Part shown: one piece after another, positions 51,433-59,279 of the stretch
How positions within the stretch are numbered: position 1 is the first letter of the stretch
Layout of the letters: each line of letters starts with the position of its first letter
Assembly: GCA_963728965.1 (NCBI GenBank)
Contig: CAVSMH010000009.1
Location: 62,001-126,000, forward strand
Origin: DASQZT01 sp963728965
GTDB taxonomy: Bacteria; Acidobacteriota; Terriglobia; Bryobacterales; Bryobacteraceae
Direction: 5' to 3'
Length of the DNA stretch: 64,000 nucleotides
The notes under the pieces: model-generated
Told to the model about the DNA's origin: nothing
Database searches by the model: none
What the model saw: only the letters and a program-made list of their open reading frames with translations
Position numbers and translations under genes: made by a program

Positions 51433-52046
51433 ACAAAATCCCCCAACACCGAACGCATCTTTTGTGTCGCCCGGAACAGGCAATTTTTCGCGGCCTCTTC
51501 GGTGGTGCCTAACATCTCGCCGATGTTTCTCAAACGCAATCCCTGGTAGTGCCTCAACTCGAATACCATCCGCTCCCGCGGCGTCAAATCCTGCAGCGCT
51601 TCTTCAATCTTGTCTTTCAACTGCCGGTTCCACATGCTGCGCTCCGGGTCGGATTGCGCAGCCTCTTCTTCGAAGGCTTCCATTCGGTCAATGGGTCCAT
51701 CGGTGGTCTCCACGACCGCGGATTCCTCTTTTCGCACCTTGCGTTTCCGCAGTTGATCCAGGCAGATATTGGTAACGATGCGGTAGAGCCAGGTATGAAA
51801 ACTACAGTCGAACCGGAACGCGTGGAGGTTACGATACACCCGCAGGAAAGCCTCCTGATAGACATCCCTGGCGTCCTCTGGCGACCGCAGCAGGTTCATC
51901 GCAAGCCGAAGTACACTTTGGTCGTACGCGCGGACCAATTGCTCAAATGCATCCTGGTCACCGCGCTGCGCCGCCCGAATTAGGGAATCTACCTGTGGGC
52001 TCAATCGGGCGCCTGCCGCTCCGGCTGCACTATGCGCATACGCCAC
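51429..52046 (-). CDS. ECF RNA polymerase sigma factor
   Basis: 205 residues. Region 2 is clear: DQDAFEQLVRAYDQSVLRLA and EDARDVYQEAFLRVYRNLH, then FHTWLYRIVTNICLDQLRKRK. Region 4 follows (ALQDLTPRERMVFELRHYQGL, then MLGTTEEAAKNCLFRATQKMR). It resembles the RpoE/SigW-type groups. It is first in an operon with the zinc-finger/HEAT anti-sigma, the beta-repeat protein and the PDZ protein; all genes overlap or nearly touch. The operon is expected to be autoregulated through this sigma factor, but I could not fix a promoter in the 259 bp between it and the divergent gene. Confidence 0.95.
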   Translation of the reverse strand: MAYAHSAAGAAGARLSPQVDSLIRAAQRGDQDAFEQLVRAYDQSVLRLAMNLLRSPEDARDVYQEAFLRVYRNLHAFRFDCSFHTWLYRIVTNICLDQLRKRKVRKEESAVVETTDGPIDRMEAFEEEAAQSDPERSMWNRQLKDKIEEALQDLTPRERMVFELRHYQGLRLRNIGEMLGTTEEAAKNCLFRATQKMRSVLGDFV

Positions 52047-52305
52047 GTTAGTTTAGCGCCTACCGTCTCCCAATCTATCTACCTGTGAAATTGGACGCGG
52101 CTGTGGCCGAATTGTCACGCAGAGATGTCCGGAGTTGAGACGAGTGTCAATCCGGTTGACAATTGGAACACCGGGGGGTATTCACCAACCCGCCAAAAAT
52201 CCCACAGCTTCCCCTAAACGGGGGGGCAGCCGAGCGGCTGCTGATTCCTACATCATTATTACCAGCTACGCAATTTCGCGAATCCGGTTCCACAGGAGTG
52301 TTTCA
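52047..52305. other. Divergent intergenic region with hairpin-rich leader
   Basis: This 259-bp stretch between the ECF sigma gene and the repeat-protein gene has no gene I can support. Its plus-strand part (about 52170-52240) can form three hairpins: CGGG with CCCG around GGT/ACC, CCCC with GGGG around TAAAC, and GCAGCC-GAGC-GGCTGC. They would lie in the 5' leader of the repeat-protein mRNA. Some bases recall the c-di-GMP-I riboswitch (CAGC then CCTAA), but the tetraloop-bearing half is missing, so I name no riboswitch. Confidence 0.35.
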
Positions 52306-54327
52306 ATGTCAGCGTTCCGCGTTTGTGCTGCGGCCCTCTTCGGCCTTTGCCCGGTTCTCGCTCAGGTCCCCACGATCGGGGGGTGCCCGGCCTTCCCTGC
52401 CAACAACATCTGGAATACCCCGGTGGATCGCCTCCCGGTAGCCGCCCGCACGGCGGACTATATCAACAGCATCACCCGCACGGGTACGCTCCGATGGGAC
52501 GCCGTGATCCCCATCAACATCGTCCCAGGCAGCCAGCCGAAAGTGCCCATTAACCTTTCCTATGATGGGGAAAGCGACCCCGGACCGTACCCCTTCCCGC
52601 CCGACGCGCAGTTCGAACCGGGAGACAGACACGTCATCGTGGTGGACAAAGACAACTGCGTGCTTTACGAGACCTACAACTCGGTATTGCAGGCGAACGG
52701 CAGTTGGAACGCGGAGAGCTCCGCCAAATGGAGTCTGTTGTCCAATGCACTACGGCCAGCCTCGTGGACTTCGGCGGATGCGGCAGGATTGCCGATTGCG
52801 GCGGGTCTGGTGCGGTACGAGGAGGTGCTGTCGGGCCAGATCAATCACGCCATCCGCTTTACCGCGCCGCGTACCCAGCGGCTGTACGTCTGGCCCGCGC
52901 GACACTACGCTTCCCTGGACACGTCGGCGCTGCTGCCGCCCATGGGGCAGCGCTTCCGCCTGAAAGCCGCATTCGACGTGTCCAGTTTCCCGGCACACGT
53001 CCAGGTCATTCTCCGCGCCATGAAAAAATACGGCATCATGTTGGCCGACAATGGCTTACCGTGGGAGATGCAGCTTGCGGCCGACCCCCGCTGGGACGAA
53101 AACGAGCTGGTCGCGCTGCGCTCGGTGGCGGGTTCGAACCTGGAAGCCGTGGATGTGACCAGCCTTATAGTCGGCGCCGACTCGGGCCAGGCGGTCCAAT
53201 CCACTTCCCAGCTTGCCGCGCCTCTCCCCGGCAGCGCCCTTCCCGGTGCGGCTGCCACCCTCTCGTGGCCCGCCGCCGTCGGCGCGGACTACTACTGGCT
53301 CGATATCGGCACGGCTCCCGACCAGGACAACGTGTTCGCCGGTCAGACCGCGGCTACCTCGGCCGCGGTGAACGGCCTGCCGTGCGACGGCCGGACGCTT
53401 TATGCGCAACTCAGCACCCATCTGGCGGTCGGCGGATGGCAGCCTCCGCAGCGCTCCAGCTATAAGGCGGCGTCGGCCTGCGCGGCCGGCGCCCAGATGA
53501 CCTCGCCGGCGGCCGGCAGCGTGCTCGCGGGCACGACCCAGACTTTCGCCTGGACCCCCGCGGCCGGCGCGGACAGCTACAAACTCGATCTCGGCAGCAG
53601 CGCGGGGGCGGGCGATCTGGCATCCATTCAGACGGCCGCCACTTCTCAAACCGTGAGCGGCCTCCCCTGCGACGGCCGGACGATCTACCTGCGGCTTTCG
53701 ACGCACCAGCCCGCCGGCTGGCAGGCTCCGCAGCAGTTGACCTATGTGGCGGCCTCCAACTGTTCCGCCACCGCCGCGATCACATCCCCGCCTCCCGGAG
53801 CGACGCTCGCCTGCGCCAACGTGACCTTCACCTGGTCCGCCGTTCCCGGCGCGGACAGCTACTGGCTGGATCTTGGCAGCGCCGCGGGACAGGGTGACAT
53901 CTCCGCCAGCCAGACGCCCGGCACCTCGCGCATGGTGAGCAGTTTGCCTTGCGACGGCCGGACCGTGTACGCCCAATTGCAGACTCACCTGAACGGCGTC
54001 TGGCAAACGGCACGACGCTATACCTACGTCGCCGGCGGTGCCGCCTCTTCGCCTGCGGCGCCGATCAGTCCGGCGCCGGGCTCGAAACTCCCGGGGAGCA
54101 TGGTGACTTTCTCGTGGACCGCGCCGCCGGGCGCAACGAGTTTCTGGCTCGACGTGGGAACAGTGCCGGGGCAGGCCAACATCTTCACGGCTATGGTTGG
54201 CGGAGACCTGTCGCGTACCGTCAGTGGCATCCCCACCAATGGCGCACCCGTCTACGTACAGCTTTGGAGCCTGATCAATCTCAAGTGGACGCCGGCCCGC
54301 TACACCTATACGGCGGCGTCGCACTAA
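52306..54327 (+). CDS. Secreted protein with four C-terminal Ig-like repeats
   Basis: 673 residues from the ATG at 52306; CAGGAG stands 7 bases upstream and a signal peptide begins at once (FRVCAAALFGLCPVLAQ). The N-terminal about 300 residues form a domain I cannot name, with WDAVIPINIVPGSQP, DRHVIVVDKDNCVLYET and GLPWEMQLAADPRWDE. After it come four repeats of about 90 residues (about 310-670), each with FxWxxxxGADSYWLDLG, a TSxxVSGLPCDGRTxYxQL strand pair and a final YTYVAAS. They look like Ig-like or fibronectin-type sandwich modules. The role is likely outside the cell, perhaps on polymers. Opening from the sigma-factor intergenic region makes it a candidate target of that sigma factor. 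Confidence 0.82.
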   Translation: MSAFRVCAAALFGLCPVLAQVPTIGGCPAFPANNIWNTPVDRLPVAARTADYINSITRTGTLRWDAVIPINIVPGSQPKVPINLSYDGESDPGPYPFPPDAQFEPGDRHVIVVDKDNCVLYETYNSVLQANGSWNAESSAKWSLLSNALRPASWTSADAAGLPIAAGLVRYEEVLSGQINHAIRFTAPRTQRLYVWPARHYASLDTSALLPPMGQRFRLKAAFDVSSFPAHVQVILRAMKKYGIMLADNGLPWEMQLAADPRWDENELVALRSVAGSNLEAVDVTSLIVGADSGQAVQSTSQLAAPLPGSALPGAAATLSWPAAVGADYYWLDIGTAPDQDNVFAGQTAATSAAVNGLPCDGRTLYAQLSTHLAVGGWQPPQRSSYKAASACAAGAQMTSPAAGSVLAGTTQTFAWTPAAGADSYKLDLGSSAGAGDLASIQTAATSQTVSGLPCDGRTIYLRLSTHQPAGWQAPQQLTYVAASNCSATAAITSPPPGATLACANVTFTWSAVPGADSYWLDLGSAAGQGDISASQTPGTSRMVSSLPCDGRTVYAQLQTHLNGVWQTARRYTYVAGGAASSPAAPISPAPGSKLPGSMVTFSWTAPPGATSFWLDVGTVPGQANIFTAMVGGDLSRTVSGIPTNGAPVYVQLWSLINLKWTPARYTYTAASH

Positions 54328-54608
54328 CCTCCGCAACCCATCCAGCAGGCTGATCGCGGTCGAGTTCACTCCGATCCCAGCGTCAGGCGCAACCTGGCGG
54401 CGATCGCCTGTCCGGGGTTTCGCCACATCTGGCACTAGTCATTGGACTGCCTCCCGCCCATGAACCCGGCGGTTCACCCCCCGACCCCTCCGGTTCGCCG
54501 CGTCCTGCCCTCGCCTTATCTCTCAACCATTTAGCCTTGGCCCCCAACCTGCCTCCTCCCTGTCCATCGAGAGCGCCCACCGCGACTCGAAAATCGGAGG
54601 ATCTGAAA
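54328..54608. other. Intergenic stretch, nothing supported
   Basis: 281 bp between the repeat-protein gene and the next small gene. No open frame, strong hairpin or convincing promoter was seen. A GGAGG ribosome site just before 54609 belongs to the next gene. Confidence 0.6.
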
Positions 54609-55028
54609 ATGACAATCGTGACAAAATCCATCCTGCTGGCAACCACCGCGCTGATCTTGGCCGGCATCGCTTCCGCCCAATCGCTTCATGCCGATATCCC
54701 GTTCGCGTTCCGCGCCAGCGGCAAGCTCATGCAGCCGGGAGCCTACACCATCACCGTGCTCAACTCCAACAGCATCGAGGTGTACCGCCTGCTGAACACC
54801 GAACAGCGGGAATCCGTCGCCGTCCTCGGCCTCGTCCCGCACGATGCCGACAGGCAATGGCGCGACGATGGGAAACCCCGCCTCACCTTCCAATGCGGCG
54901 ACCGCAACTGCGTTCTCGCCGAATTCTGGACCGGCGTTTCCGGCCACCCGTCCTATCGCTTCCACGTCCCGAAGGCGCCCGCCGAAGCCCTGCACATAGC
55001 GGTGGTCACCGCCCGCCCCATGCCGTAA
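54609..55028 (+). CDS. Small secreted hypothetical protein
   Basis: 139 residues from the ATG at 54609, which has GGAGG 8 bases upstream. A Sec signal peptide (ILLATTALILAGIASAQ) is followed by a compact mature part: LHADIPFAFRASGKLMQPGAYTI, then a strand (NSIEVYRLLN) and FQCGDRNCVLAEFW. The start IPFAFRA...LPPG/MQPGxYT is a pattern I recognise from small secreted proteins common in acidobacteria. Two cysteines about six residues apart may form a disulphide. Function unknown. Convergent with mqnC. Confidence 0.85.
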   Translation: MTIVTKSILLATTALILAGIASAQSLHADIPFAFRASGKLMQPGAYTITVLNSNSIEVYRLLNTEQRESVAVLGLVPHDADRQWRDDGKPRLTFQCGDRNCVLAEFWTGVSGHPSYRFHVPKAPAEALHIAVVTARPMP

Positions 55029-55099
55029 AAACGGGTTCGCCAAGAAACAGCGCCGCGGGCGTTCACTTCACCCGCGGCGCCTCTTTCCTGCTCTCGTCC

Positions 55100-56131
55100 T
55101 TAATTCAGAAAATAGGTGCGGTATAGCGTATCCCGCTGCTTCGGCACGAACCCCGCATCGCGGATGATCCGCCGCAGTTCCTCTTCGCTCGCCCGGTGAT
55201 GCGCCCCCGCCGCCGATACCACGTTCTCCTCGATCATGATGCTGCCCACGTCGTTGCCGCCGAACCGCAGACCCAACTGGCACGTCTTCAGCCCCTGCGT
55301 CACCCACGACGATTGCACGTTCTCGATGTTGTCCAGGTACACGCGCGAGACCGCCAGCGTAGTCAGGTACTCCACCGCCGTGGCCTCCTCTTTCACGAAC
55401 CGTCCGAGCGAGGTGTTCTCGCGCTGGAAGGTCCACGGGATGAACGCCGTGAATCCGCCGGTCTCTTCCTGAAGGTTCCTCACCAGTTCCAGGTGATTCA
55501 TGCGCTGCTCCAGCGTCTCGCCGCAGCCGAACATCATCGTCGCCGTAGTGCGCATCCCCAACTCGTGCGCCGTGCGGTGTACGTCGATCCAATCCGTGAC
55601 CGAGCACTTCAGCCGGCTGATGCGGTGCCGCACCGCTTCGTCCAGAATCTCCGCCCCTCCGCCCGGAATGGAATCCAGTCCCGCGTCCCGCAGCCGCGCG
55701 ATGGTCTCGCGCAGACTCAGCCCGCTCACTTCCCCGATGTTCGTCACCTCCGGAGCCGACAGGCAATGCAGGTGAATCCGGAAGCGTTTCTTGATCCCGC
55801 GAAACAGATCTTCATACCATTCGATCTTCAAATCCGGATGCAACCCTCCCTGCATCAGCACCCCCGTGCCGCCCAGGTCCAGCGTCTCCTGGATCTTCTG
55901 GTAGATGACTTCGTTCGGAAGCACATACCCTTCCGCATGCCCCATCGGCCGATAGAACGCGCAGAAACTGCAATACTCCGTACAGAAGTTGGTGTAGTTG
56001 ATGTTGCGGTCGATAATGTACGACACGACCCCTTCCGGATGCCACTTCCTTCGCACCCGGTCGGCTTCCATCCCGATGCCGATCAGGTCGTCCGATGCGA
56101 ACATCTCCAGGGCTTCTTGTCGAGTCATCAT
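55100..56131 (-). CDS. mqnC: Cyclic dehypoxanthinyl futalosine synthase
   Basis: 343 residues; I use the ATG at 56131 because the longer frame starts with TTG (56155). Radical-SAM enzyme of the futalosine route to menaquinone, forming the cyclic futalosine intermediate. The iron-sulphur motif CTEYCSFCAFY (CxxxCxxC) lies near residues 50-57 and the typical GGLHPDLKIEWYEDLFR and GGGAEIL follow. It is close to the F420 enzyme CofH, but the GGxGVLMQGGLHPDL context and length fit MqnC. MqnA, MqnD and MqnE are not in this window. Divergent from the TPR gene. Confidence 0.92.
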   Translation of the reverse strand: MMTRQEALEMFASDDLIGIGMEADRVRRKWHPEGVVSYIIDRNINYTNFCTEYCSFCAFYRPMGHAEGYVLPNEVIYQKIQETLDLGGTGVLMQGGLHPDLKIEWYEDLFRGIKKRFRIHLHCLSAPEVTNIGEVSGLSLRETIARLRDAGLDSIPGGGAEILDEAVRHRISRLKCSVTDWIDVHRTAHELGMRTTATMMFGCGETLEQRMNHLELVRNLQEETGGFTAFIPWTFQRENTSLGRFVKEEATAVEYLTTLAVSRVYLDNIENVQSSWVTQGLKTCQLGLRFGGNDVGSIMIEENVVSAAGAHHRASEEELRRIIRDAGFVPKQRDTLYRTYFLN

Positions 56132-56349
56132 ATCGTTACCCAGCGGTAATTCCAAAATAGCAAAGCCGGGCTATCGTCTCTATATGAAATTTCGATCGGG
56201 ACCCCGGGCATCCGGCATGCTAACCTGACAGTGATTCCGGGCGCCCACGTCCGAGCGCCTGCGTCAGCCTTTCTGATCCCCGTTACCGATCCGAATCGTG
56301 CCCGCTGCCGGGCCGTGCGCCGTACCCCTACAAACAATCGGAGGATGCC

Positions 56350-56826
56350 ATGACAAAAATCAGCGTCGTGCTCGGGCAAACCATATCGGTGGCCCGTCTG
56401 CTCCATTCCCCTGAAAAACGGGCCGTCCGCACCGCTGCCAGAGCGCAGAAGCTCTCCGCATCCCGCGCCTACGATCGCGCCGCCGCCGAGCTCGAACTCG
56501 CCATCGAGTACGACCCGGATTATCCCGACGCGTACAACAATCTGGGCGTGCAATACATGCGTCTCGGCCGCACTTCCGAAGCCGTGACCGCATTCCGCCG
56601 CGCCATCGCCCTCGATCCCGGCGGCGCCCTCCAGCAGGCGAATCTGGCGGTAGCCCTCGCCCGATCCGGCCGCCCGGCGGAAGCCGAAACCTGGGCCCGC
56701 GCCGCCGTCCGCCTCGACCCAACCAATCCCGGCACACGCAACGTACTGGAAACCATTCGGAATGCCCTCCGCCACGTCCAGGAGACCAGCCCCCGACCCG
56801 TCGCCAGAACATCCGCGGCGCGATAA
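56350..56826 (+). CDS. TPR-repeat protein
   Basis: 158 residues with a good ribosome site (GGAGG) just before the ATG. Three tetratricopeptide repeats lie at about 37-140: AYDRAAAELELAIEYDPDYPDAYNNLG, MRLGRTSEAVTAFRRAIALDPG, and ARSGRPAEAETWARAAVRLDPTN. There is no signal peptide and no catalytic motif, so it is a protein-protein binder in the cytoplasm. A strong hairpin follows about 70 bp after its stop. No partner can be named. Confidence 0.9.
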   Translation: MTKISVVLGQTISVARLLHSPEKRAVRTAARAQKLSASRAYDRAAAELELAIEYDPDYPDAYNNLGVQYMRLGRTSEAVTAFRRAIALDPGGALQQANLAVALARSGRPAEAETWARAAVRLDPTNPGTRNVLETIRNALRHVQETSPRPVARTSAAR

Positions 56827-56893
56827 AGCGGCGCCGCTCCGGCTCCGTCACGGCACGTTGCAATTTTGCTAACCCCTTGTTCGGCAATGGCTC

Positions 56894-56933
56894 GGCAGGA
56901 AGACGGCCCCGCGTGAGGGCCGCTCTTCCTGCC
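56894..56933 (+). terminator. Strong hairpin after the TPR gene
   Basis: GGCAGGAAG (56894-56902) pairs perfectly with CTTCCTGCC (56925-56933), and GGCCC (56905-56909) with GGGCC (56917-56921) inside it. The stem is stable, but no T-run follows, so it may be a terminator without a T-tract or the start of a structured RNA. Confidence 0.45.
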
Positions 56934-57091
56934 CCCGTGTGTCAGGCTGGCAGGAGAGTCGGTTTTTGGCACCCGCCCAGCGATGGGTGCCCCGTGGCTT
57001 GAGGGACTCAACTTGAGTCACGAGTGGCCACCCTCTGCCCGTCCGCCCCGCGCGCTTGCCCCACCGCCCCGCCAGCTACAATACATAGATA

Positions 57092-58420
57092 GTGTCTGGG
57101 AAAACCTTCTACCTCGAAACCTTCGGCTGCCAGATGAATGTGCACGACTCCGAAAAGGTCATCGGCACCCTCATGTCCCACGGCTACTCCCAGGTCGAGA
57201 CGCCCCAAGCCGCCGGCCTCGTCCTCTATAACACTTGCAGCATTCGTGACAAGGCCGAACAGAAAGTCTTCAGCCGCCTGCAAAACTTCAAGCGGGACGC
57301 CGGCAACGGCAAGGTCTTCGGTGTCCTCGGTTGCGTCGCCCAGCAGGAGGGAGAAAAGATCTTCGACCGCGCCCCCCATGTCTCCCTGGTCTGCGGATCG
57401 GCCAGTTACACACGCCTCGGCGACATGCTCGTCGAACTCGAATCCGGCAATCGCCGAGTCACCGGCCTCACCCTCGATACCGAAGAGACATTCGATACGC
57501 CCTTCACCCGCCGCGACAATCCCCACCGGGCCTACATCACCATCATCGAAGGCTGCGACAAATCCTGCGCCTATTGTGTCGTGCCGTTCACCCGCGGCCC
57601 CGAGCGCAGCCGCACCAGCGAAAGCGTCCTCTCCGAAGCCCGCCGCCTCGCGGGCCAGGGCTATACCGAAATCCAGCTTCTCGGCCAGAACGTCAACAGC
57701 TACCGCGATCCTTCCCCCGCCGGCTGGGATTTTGCCACCCTGCTCGCCCGGGTCGCCGAAATGCCCGGTATCCGGCGGGTCCGCTACACCACCTCCCATC
57801 CCCGCGATTTCGTCAGGGCAATCGTGGCCGCCATGGATGCCAACCCGGTCCTGTGCGATCACGTCCACTTGCCCGTGCAGTCCGGCTCCGACCGCGTGCT
57901 GCAGGGCATGGACCGGCTCTACACCCGCGCCGAATACATGGAGCGCATCGCCTGGCTGAAGACCGCCCGGCGCAACTACTCGCTTACCACCGATATCATC
58001 GTCGGCTTTCCCGGCGAGACCGAGTCCGATTTTGAGCAGACGCTCGACCTCCTCGACCAGGTCCAGTACGACTCCCTCTTCAGCTTCAAGTATTCCCCTC
58101 GCCCCAACACCACCGCCCTCGCGCTCGGCGGCCAGGTGCCCGAAGACGAAAAACAGCGCCGCCTCGCCATCCTCCAGGAGAAGCAGCGCGCCATCCAGAT
58201 CCGCCGCAACGCCGAACTCATCGGGACTCTCCGCGAGGCTCTCGTCGAGGGCCGCAACCACGCGCTCGGCCAGTGGATCGGCCGCACCTCCGACAACCGC
58301 ACGCTCAATTTCACCCACCCGGACATCCAGGGCAACTCCCTGATCGGCCAGTACCTGCCGGTTCGCGTCACGCGCTCCGGACCCAACTCGTTGGTGGGGG
58401 AAAGCGTAACTGTGGTGTAA
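57092..58420 (+). CDS. miaB: tRNA-2-methylthio-N6-dimethylallyladenosine synthase
   Basis: 442 residues from a GTG start. A radical-SAM methylthiotransferase that adds the 2-methylthio group to i6A37 of tRNA. In order: the N-terminal MTTase domain with cysteines in ETFGCQMN, NTCSIRDKAE and LGCVAQQEG that bind one [4Fe-4S] cluster, the radical-SAM motif GCDKSCAYCVVPFTRG (near 154-169) for the other, and a C-terminal TRAM domain (about 375-440). All three family parts are present and the length is usual. The 264 bp before it hold hairpins and no gene. Confidence 0.98.
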   Translation: MSGKTFYLETFGCQMNVHDSEKVIGTLMSHGYSQVETPQAAGLVLYNTCSIRDKAEQKVFSRLQNFKRDAGNGKVFGVLGCVAQQEGEKIFDRAPHVSLVCGSASYTRLGDMLVELESGNRRVTGLTLDTEETFDTPFTRRDNPHRAYITIIEGCDKSCAYCVVPFTRGPERSRTSESVLSEARRLAGQGYTEIQLLGQNVNSYRDPSPAGWDFATLLARVAEMPGIRRVRYTTSHPRDFVRAIVAAMDANPVLCDHVHLPVQSGSDRVLQGMDRLYTRAEYMERIAWLKTARRNYSLTTDIIVGFPGETESDFEQTLDLLDQVQYDSLFSFKYSPRPNTTALALGGQVPEDEKQRRLAILQEKQRAIQIRRNAELIGTLREALVEGRNHALGQWIGRTSDNRTLNFTHPDIQGNSLIGQYLPVRVTRSGPNSLVGESVTVV

Positions 58421-58441
58421 TGAAATCGGGAGGGAGTGTCG

Positions 58442-58927
58442 ATGGAAGTTGAGATGAAAATCCGTGGGCTGATGATGGACCCGGTAACCAATATGCCGAT
58501 CGTCATCCTCAAAGATCTGCGCGGTAACACGGTGCTTCCCATCTGGGTCGGGGTCTACGAAGCCAACGCCATCGCTCTCGAGATCGAAAAGGTCGCAACC
58601 CCGCGCCCCATGACCCATGATCTCATCAAGACCCTGCTCCTCGGCCTGAATACCGGACTGCGTAAAGTCGTCGTCAGCGAATTGAAGGACGACACGTTCT
58701 ATGCCGTCATCTGGCTCGATCGCGACGGCGAACTGATCAGTGTGGATTCCCGCCCCAGCGATGCCTTGGCGCTGGCCCTGCGGCTGGACTGCCCCATCTA
58801 CGTCGAGGAGACCGTCCTCAAGTCGTCGAAACTCACCTCGACGGTTTCCGACAAGGTCAACAACGAAGAACTGCGCCGTTGGCTCGAAGGCCTCAACGAC
58901 GAGGATCTCGGCCGCTACAAAATGTGA
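58442..58927 (+). CDS. Bifunctional nuclease family protein (DUF151)
   Basis: 161 residues. I chose the ATG at 58442 because GGGAGGG is 7 bases upstream; the GTG at 58436 would have no proper spacing. The sequence follows the BFN/DUF151 family: MKIRGLMMDPVTNMPIVILKD, LPIWVGVYEANAIALEIE, VSELKDDTFYAVIWL, and SVDSRPSDALALALRL. Family members have been reported as nucleases acting on RNA and DNA, mostly in plants and some bacteria. It lies 21 bp after miaB and its stop overlaps the GTG of the next gene (GTGA). Confidence 0.93.
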   Translation: MEVEMKIRGLMMDPVTNMPIVILKDLRGNTVLPIWVGVYEANAIALEIEKVATPRPMTHDLIKTLLLGLNTGLRKVVVSELKDDTFYAVIWLDRDGELISVDSRPSDALALALRLDCPIYVEETVLKSSKLTSTVSDKVNNEELRRWLEGLNDEDLGRYKM

Positions 58928-59229
58928 AAGCCGATATCGCAGCGCGTCTCAAAACCCTGGACATTTCGGTCATGACGGAGGGCATGTATTTCTCCGTCTT
59001 CTTCCGCGAGGGGTGCGTCGCCATGGTGCCTCTTACCGATGACGGAATGGCCTACGCCGGCATCGGCAGCAGCGGACTCTCCACAGAAGAAGGGCTGGCG
59101 TACCTGGTCTACCGCGAACAGGTTCCCATGCTGGTGGGCCACAGCTTCGAAATGCCCGCCCTGCCCGAACAGGTGGCACAGATCCTCCGCTTCTCGTCGG
59201 ACCTGAAAACGGCCCTGGAACTGGAGTAG
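58924..59229 (+). CDS. Conserved-looking small protein coupled to the bifunctional-nuclease-family gene
   Basis: 101 residues from the GTG at 58924, sharing GTGA with the preceding stop. It is alpha/beta, with ADIAARLKTLDISVMTEGMYF, VFFREGCVAMVPLTDDG and SGLSTEEGLAYLVYRE, and no signal peptide. I know no family for it. Tight coupling argues it is a real gene working with the upstream protein. Confidence 0.78.
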   Translation: MKADIAARLKTLDISVMTEGMYFSVFFREGCVAMVPLTDDGMAYAGIGSSGLSTEEGLAYLVYREQVPMLVGHSFEMPALPEQVAQILRFSSDLKTALELE

Positions 59230-59279
59230 CCCCTCCGGCCCCCTTGCCAATTGCGATAATGGCGTAGAATCACAACCTG

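Noticed and set aside
54430..54446. Sigma-54-like TGGCAC followed by TTGG before the small secreted-protein gene
   Set aside because: The GG-to-GC spacing is one base too long and the -12 GC is not conserved.
57008..58618. Open frame of 536 codons opposite miaB
   Set aside because: Shadow of miaB; no ribosome site or family signature.
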